NCBI GenBank assembly: GCA_030539335.1
Contig: JAUNSG010000015.1
Span: forward strand, 1 to 64,000
Length of the DNA stretch: 64,000 nucleotides
Direction: 5' to 3'
Origin: Eubacteriales bacterium
GTDB lineage: Bacteria; Bacillota; Clostridia; Oscillospirales; Butyricicoccaceae
The position numbers and the translations under genes were made by a program. This document shows positions 60,654-64,000 of the stretch, in pieces (position 1 is the stretch's first letter; each line of letters opens with the position of its first letter). Under the pieces are notes generated by a model that was not told the DNA's origin, ran no database searches, and saw only the letters and a list, made by a program, of their open reading frames with translations.

Positions 60654-61469
60654 TTACGGGGTTGTGAGCTCAATGGACCCGACGTCGCAGGTGATGGACA
60701 GCGTGCCGCCCTTTTTCGCGGTTCCGATGGATTTCTCGATCGTGCCGGACAGACCGTCGCCATAATCCTTTCCATTGAACGTGAAGGTGGACAGGTTGAA
60801 TTCCGTGTTGACGTTGGAAATGGTGGAGCCGTCCAGTAGATCCAGCGTCACGGTGGCGGCATCGGCGTCGATGCTGGAATCCTCACGCAGACACGCGGAC
60901 AGTTGCACATCCGCGCCGTCGCCGTCCAGATCCAGGGAATCGGCGTCCAGGTTTTCGATTGTAAGGTCGGCGCCATCGGCGTCCAGTGAGACGTGTTTCG
61001 CGGACAACGCGCCCACCGTGGAGAACCCCGAGCCGTCCAAGGAAGCGTCGATCGTGTCGAACGTGATATCCGATGGAATGGTCAGGACGAGCTGGGCGCA
61101 TTGATTTTGCTTCCACCAGCGGGGAAGGGCTTTCTGCTTGAGGAAGAACGTATTCCCCGAAACGGAGTATTCCAGCCCCTTGCCGTTTTTATTCGACTTC
61201 AGCGACCAGTCGTCGCCGGTCTGGACCGTCAGGACCGCGCCGTCGATATCCAGTGAGAGCGCCGAGACATCGTCCGTACCGGTCAGTTCCATTTCGGTCC
61301 AATCGCTTTGGTCGGAATCAATATCGAAAAGATCGAGATCCGGGAGATCAGAAGAAATCTGGAAAAGATCGCGGAGAGAGGAGGATGTGCCGCCGAAAAG
61401 CGCGCCGCCAATGCAGGCGACAATGCCGATCACGATGATGGCACCAGCGATTTGACATAAACGTTTCAT
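60654..61469 (-). CDS. DUF4097-type envelope protein with membrane anchor
   Basis: A 271-aa protein with an N-terminal membrane helix (about 5-27) followed by an extracellular repeat-rich beta-helix domain (Asp/Leu/Ser-rich, e.g. SLDADGADLTIENLDADSLDLDGDGADV), typical of DUF4097 or adhesin-like domains. ATG 61469 with CCGGAGGTG; the ATG overlaps the DUF1700 stop. Third gene of padR-DUF1700-DUF4097. Confidence 0.85.
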   Translation of the reverse strand: MKRLCQIAGAIIVIGIVACIGGALFGGTSSSLRDLFQISSDLPDLDLFDIDSDQSDWTEMELTGTDDVSALSLDIDGAVLTVQTGDDWSLKSNKNGKGLEYSVSGNTFFLKQKALPRWWKQNQCAQLVLTIPSDITFDTIDASLDGSGFSTVGALSAKHVSLDADGADLTIENLDADSLDLDGDGADVQLSACLREDSSIDADAATVTLDLLDGSTISNVNTEFNLSTFTFNGKDYGDGLSGTIEKSIGTAKKGGTLSITCDVGSIELTTP

Positions 61470-62101
61470 GATACACCTCCGGAGAACAGACGGCGGCCGA
61501 AATTCGCCACCGTACGAACCATAGCGGGAAGCAGCGTGCGGCACAGCCACAGGAACGCGGCGAAGCACAGCAGGGACAGCCCGAACAGAATGAGCGAGGT
61601 ACCGACGACAATGACGGAGCCGGCAAACGTGGGCGGGGCAAGGATACAAAACAGGGTGGCAAGTCCCGCGAGAAAGAAGGCAAATGCCAGCGCAAGAAAG
61701 ATCAGAAAGGCGGCGAACAGTACCACGACGATACAGATCACAATACCGATCAGCGCACCGCCCAGACCACCGACGGCGCCGACGCAGACGGGCAGGATGC
61801 AGATGGCTGCCACACCGATCAAAAAGATGAGGAGGATCTTTTGTCCAAGCTCCATGGAGGAGAATCGTTCCCGGAAGTCGCCGGTACCTTTGCGGCGGGC
61901 GGGCGCGGTGGGCACGGAGCCGAATTCACGCAGGATATCCGCCGCGACATCCTGTGGAGAGCCGAGCGAATGCAGAGCGGACTCGATGTCCTCCGCATCG
62001 TTCAAATAGTCCCGATAATATTGCATCGCACTTTCGCGCTCGTCGACAGACAGCGTGCGCAGCGCGTGTTCCAATTGTTGAAGAAATTCTTCCCGGCTCA
62101 T
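61466..62101 (-). CDS. DUF1700 (HAAS-type) membrane protein
   Basis: A 211-aa protein. Residues 1-70 are a cytosolic helical domain of the DUF1700 family (MSREEFLQQLEHALRTLSVDE, YYRDYLNDAED), followed by a short linker and four to five membrane helices (about 85-195). DUF1700 genes are commonly found with PadR regulators. It overlaps the padR stop by 4 bases and the next gene by 4. Role unknown, probably envelope homeostasis. Confidence 0.87.
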   Translation of the reverse strand: MSREEFLQQLEHALRTLSVDERESAMQYYRDYLNDAEDIESALHSLGSPQDVAADILREFGSVPTAPARRKGTGDFRERFSSMELGQKILLIFLIGVAAICILPVCVGAVGGLGGALIGIVICIVVVLFAAFLIFLALAFAFFLAGLATLFCILAPPTFAGSVIVVGTSLILFGLSLLCFAAFLWLCRTLLPAMVRTVANFGRRLFSGGVS

Positions 62102-62421
62102 TGTTGTGATCCCCCTTCCGGAAACAGCAGGTACTCAATTTGCTGACGGTATTCCACCCAGTCCAGACGGTATTGCCGCAGCATTGCCCTCCCCAACCCG
62201 GTGATGGAATAATAGCGCCGGTTGCGCCCATCGCTGCTTCGGTCATAGGTGGCGAGGCAGCCATTCTTTTGCAGACGGCGCAGAACCGGATATAATGTGG
62301 ATTCGGAAACGTCCAGATTCTGGCGCACGCCCTGTGTGATGCGATAGCCATATAAATCCTTATGCTCCAGGACGGATAATACCACGGCATCCAACAAGGT
62401 GGATGCGATTGGATAGGACAT
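62098..62421 (-). CDS. PadR-family transcriptional regulator
   Basis: A 107-aa winged-helix repressor (SYPIASTLLDAVVLSVLEHK, YGYRITQGVRQNLDVSESTLYPVLRRLQKNGCL, GRNRRYYSITGLG). AAAGAGGTGAGAC before ATG 62421. First gene of the operon padR-DUF1700-DUF4097; the palindrome upstream (62440-62453) suggests autoregulation. Confidence 0.92.
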   Translation of the reverse strand: MSYPIASTLLDAVVLSVLEHKDLYGYRITQGVRQNLDVSESTLYPVLRRLQKNGCLATYDRSSDGRNRRYYSITGLGRAMLRQYRLDWVEYRQQIEYLLFPEGGSQQ

Positions 62422-62439
62422 GCGTCTCACCTCTTTTCT

Positions 62440-62464
62440 ATATAATATTATATGACGTATAATA
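62440..62464. promoter_or_regulatory. PadR operon promoter-operator
   Basis: ATATAATATTATAT (62440-62453) is a perfect palindrome that overlaps a probable -10; a similar TATAATATT follows at 62459-62465. A PadR dimer site is plausible. Confidence 0.5.
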
Positions 62465-62470
62465 TTGCAT

Positions 62471-62518
62471 GTCAATAGAAAAACAGCCGGTCCGAATGGA
62501 AAATTTCCGGACCGGCTG
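62471..62518 (-). terminator. Sensor kinase terminator
   Basis: Stem CAGCCGGTCCG/CGGACCGGCTG (62484-62494 with 62508-62518); on the minus strand it is followed by TTTTTCTATTG. Confidence 0.85.
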
Positions 62519-62531
62519 CAACGGTTTGGAT

Positions 62532-64000
62532 TTAAGGGGGGAGCAGCTTGGGGGAATCGGGTTCCGGGACGTCCTTCGGAAGGGAGAGATAGAATTCCAC
62601 ACCGTCCTCGACATTGTGTACGCCGCAGCCGCCGTGATGGGCGGTCATGATCGCACGGACGATGGACAGGCCGATGCCCGAACCGCCTCCCGAAATACGG
62701 GTGCGCGCCTTGTCGAGCTTATAGAATTTGTCCCAGATTTTCTCCATCTCCTCCTCAGCCAGCTGGCTGCCCTGGTTGCGGACGCGGAGGATGTAATGCT
62801 TCTGGTCGGTTTGGGAGGTTATCGCAATCGTGCCGCCCTCCGGCGAGTGGTCGATGGCATTGGTCAGATAATTGGTGACCACCTGCTCGAGCATATCGTA
62901 GTCGCCGCGGACGACTTCTTCCCCGATGCCGGACAGATCGAGATGAAGCTGCTTCTCCTGCCACATGACACGGGTCTTGGAGACAACGGATTCCGCCAGA
63001 TCATACAGCTCGACGTCGCCGTAGATGGGGACGGTGTTGCCCAGCTCGATTTTGGACAGGTTGAGAAGCTGCAGTACCAGACGGTTCATGCGGTGCGCTT
63101 CGTCAATGATGATGTCGCAGTAATAATTTCTGTCCTCCTCGGATTCGTTGATGCCGATGCGCAGGCCCTCGGCATAGCCCTGGATCAGTGCGATCGGTGT
63201 CTTCAGCTCATGCGAGATGTTGATGATGAATTCCTTGCGCATGTCGTCGATGGCCTGTTTTTGCTTGATTTCGGTTTCCAGACGGTCGTTCATGTCCTGC
63301 AGATCGGTGATGGCATGATCCAGATAATCGGACATCTGGTTGATGCTCTGGCCGAGCTGGCCGATTTCGTCCGAAACGGATGCGCCGGTGTATTTTTTGG
63401 AAAAATCCAGTTGGGCGACGGAGTTGGCAACCTCGGTCATCTCGGACAGCGGCCGGGTAAAGCGCCCGGACAGCAGGCCGCCGAACAACAGGCAGATGAT
63501 GAGCGCGACAAAGGCGGAAATCATCAGGAAAACAAAGTTAAAGGAGTGCTCCAGCTGCAGGGTGGCATAGGGGATGCGCAGGATCAGCCGGGCGTCCCCA
63601 TCCAGTACACCGATCAGCGCCAGGAAGGTGGAATCGCTGCCGGGATTCGTGATCGTGGAAAAGGTATAACCGCGGCGGGAAAGCTCATTTCCGTCGTAAT
63701 AGATCATACCGTTCCCATCGTCGTTGCTGTGGAAGGAAAACCCGCTGTCCCGTTCGCGGGAGTAGAGCGTATCATAAATATACTGTCCGTAATTATTTAT
63801 AATACTGATTCGGACGTTGTAATTGATCTCGATGTCCTCTAACATGTCGTTTAGTGATAATATATCGCTATTATACGATTTGTATATATCGCGATAGACC
63901 TTTTTCAAATAGCTCTGTTTCTGCAATTGATGGTATTGGTTATAAAAGAGCAGGTTGAGCGCGGAGAGGACGAGGACGAAGACCAGCGCGGTGGCAAGGA
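62532..64000 (-). CDS. Membrane sensor histidine kinase (5' end outside window)
   Basis: Signal-sensing kinase of a two-component system. Read C to N: the ATPase domain ends with GGSGIGLSIVRAIMTAHHGG; the N box is NYLTNAIDHSPEGG; the phospho-acceptor His lies in NISHELKTPIALIQGYAEGL; a HAMP linker follows a membrane helix (LVFLMISAFVALIICLLFGGLL-like, about 150 residues after the first helix). The frame stays open to the right edge, and its first bases encode another hydrophobic helix (LATALVFVLVLSALNLLF), so the true start lies beyond 64000. An extracellular sensor domain lies between the two helices. The response regulator should be just outside the window. Confidence 0.93.
   Translation of the reverse strand, partial: LATALVFVLVLSALNLLFYNQYHQLQKQSYLKKVYRDIYKSYNSDILSLNDMLEDIEINYNVRISIINNYGQYIYDTLYSRERDSGFSFHSNDDGNGMIYYDGNELSRRGYTFSTITNPGSDSTFLALIGVLDGDARLILRIPYATLQLEHSFNFVFLMISAFVALIICLLFGGLLSGRFTRPLSEMTEVANSVAQLDFSKKYTGASVSDEIGQLGQSINQMSDYLDHAITDLQDMNDRLETEIKQKQAIDDMRKEFIINISHELKTPIALIQGYAEGLRIGINESEEDRNYYCDIIIDEAHRMNRLVLQLLNLSKIELGNTVPIYGDVELYDLAESVVSKTRVMWQEKQLHLDLSGIGEEVVRGDYDMLEQVVTNYLTNAIDHSPEGGTIAITSQTDQKHYILRVRNQGSQLAEEEMEKIWDKFYKLDKARTRISGGGSGIGLSIVRAIMTAHHGGCGVHNVEDGVEFYLSLPKDVPEPDSPKLLPP

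Noticed and set aside
1..64000. CRISPR arrays, rRNA genes, insertion sequences with transposase, integrases
   Set aside because: None seen: no regularly spaced repeats, no transposase or recombinase frames, no rRNA-like stretches.

Overview
The window is bacterial chromosome around the replication origin of a low-to-mid GC Firmicute of the class Clostridia. Evidence for this is the dnaA-dnaN-yaaA-recF order, the rpmH-rnpA-yidD-yidC-jag-mnmE-mnmG-rsmG-parA-parB order, AGGAGG ribosome binding sites, Bacillus-type parS sites, sigma-A promoters and two butyryl-CoA-dehydrogenase-type/EtfBA modules. A butyrate-forming gut anaerobe of the Oscillospirales (Butyricicoccus/Agathobaculum-like) is my inference; no 16S gene is present to prove it. 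A SleC-like cortex-lytic protein hints at spore formation.

Layout. (1) 0.17-4.3 kb, minus strand: recF, yaaA, dnaN, dnaA. The dnaA-dnaN spacer carries an AT-rich stretch, a DnaA-trio-like TAG repeat and DnaA boxes (probable unwinding site); a DnaA box overlaps the dnaA promoter. (2) 4.5-15.6 kb, plus strand: ribosomal protein L34, RNase P protein, membrane insertion (YidD/YidC/Jag), tRNA modification (MnmE/MnmG), RsmG, the ParAB partition pair and serS. Four parS or parS-like sites lie here, two of them in the stems of transcription terminators. A dense DnaA-box cluster sits between mnmE and mnmG. (3) 15.7-22.8 kb: a SleC-like peptidoglycan-binding protein with a small partner, a polysaccharide deacetylase, nadE, a structured dispersed repeat, and an XRE regulator with a small coupled partner.

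(4) 23.2-29.97 kb: two acyl-CoA dehydrogenase genes, each followed by etfB-etfA. The two etfBA copies and their terminators form an exact 2,040-bp direct repeat, while the dehydrogenases have diverged. (5) 29.97-42.8 kb, almost all minus strand: TepA-like protease, M18 aminopeptidase, coaE, a Sua5-type threonylcarbamoyl-AMP synthase, prfA, ABC-F ATPase, cyclophilin, a flavin reductase-rubredoxin fusion, a CDF metal transporter and small regulators. A third DnaA-box cluster lies between tepA and the aminopeptidase gene.

(6) 43-55.2 kb: YjbQ, an MFS transporter, and five sugar-type substrate-binding lipoproteins with no ABC permease or ATPase gene. Among them lie a YegS-type lipid kinase, a tRNA-Arg(CCU) with a duplicated 3' end, two small XRE regulators, and a Na+/Ca2+ exchanger-family gene behind a yybP-ykoY (manganese) riboswitch. 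The third binding-protein gene has a long, strongly structured leader. (7) 55.2-64 kb: a candidate independent non-coding RNA, a small lipoprotein, prephenate dehydrogenase, a mobile-element-like regulator group (sigma region 4-like protein, XRE repressor, ImmA/IrrE peptidase), a LysR regulator, a frameshifted MmcQ/YjbR gene, PspC, a PadR-DUF1700-DUF4097 envelope operon, and a sensor kinase running off the right edge.

The most unusual items are the exact etfBA duplication, the parS-terminator hairpins, the orphan binding-protein family with its structured leader, the ORF-free transcription unit at 55.4 kb, and the multi-hairpin repeat at 1-92 and 21.7-21.8 kb.
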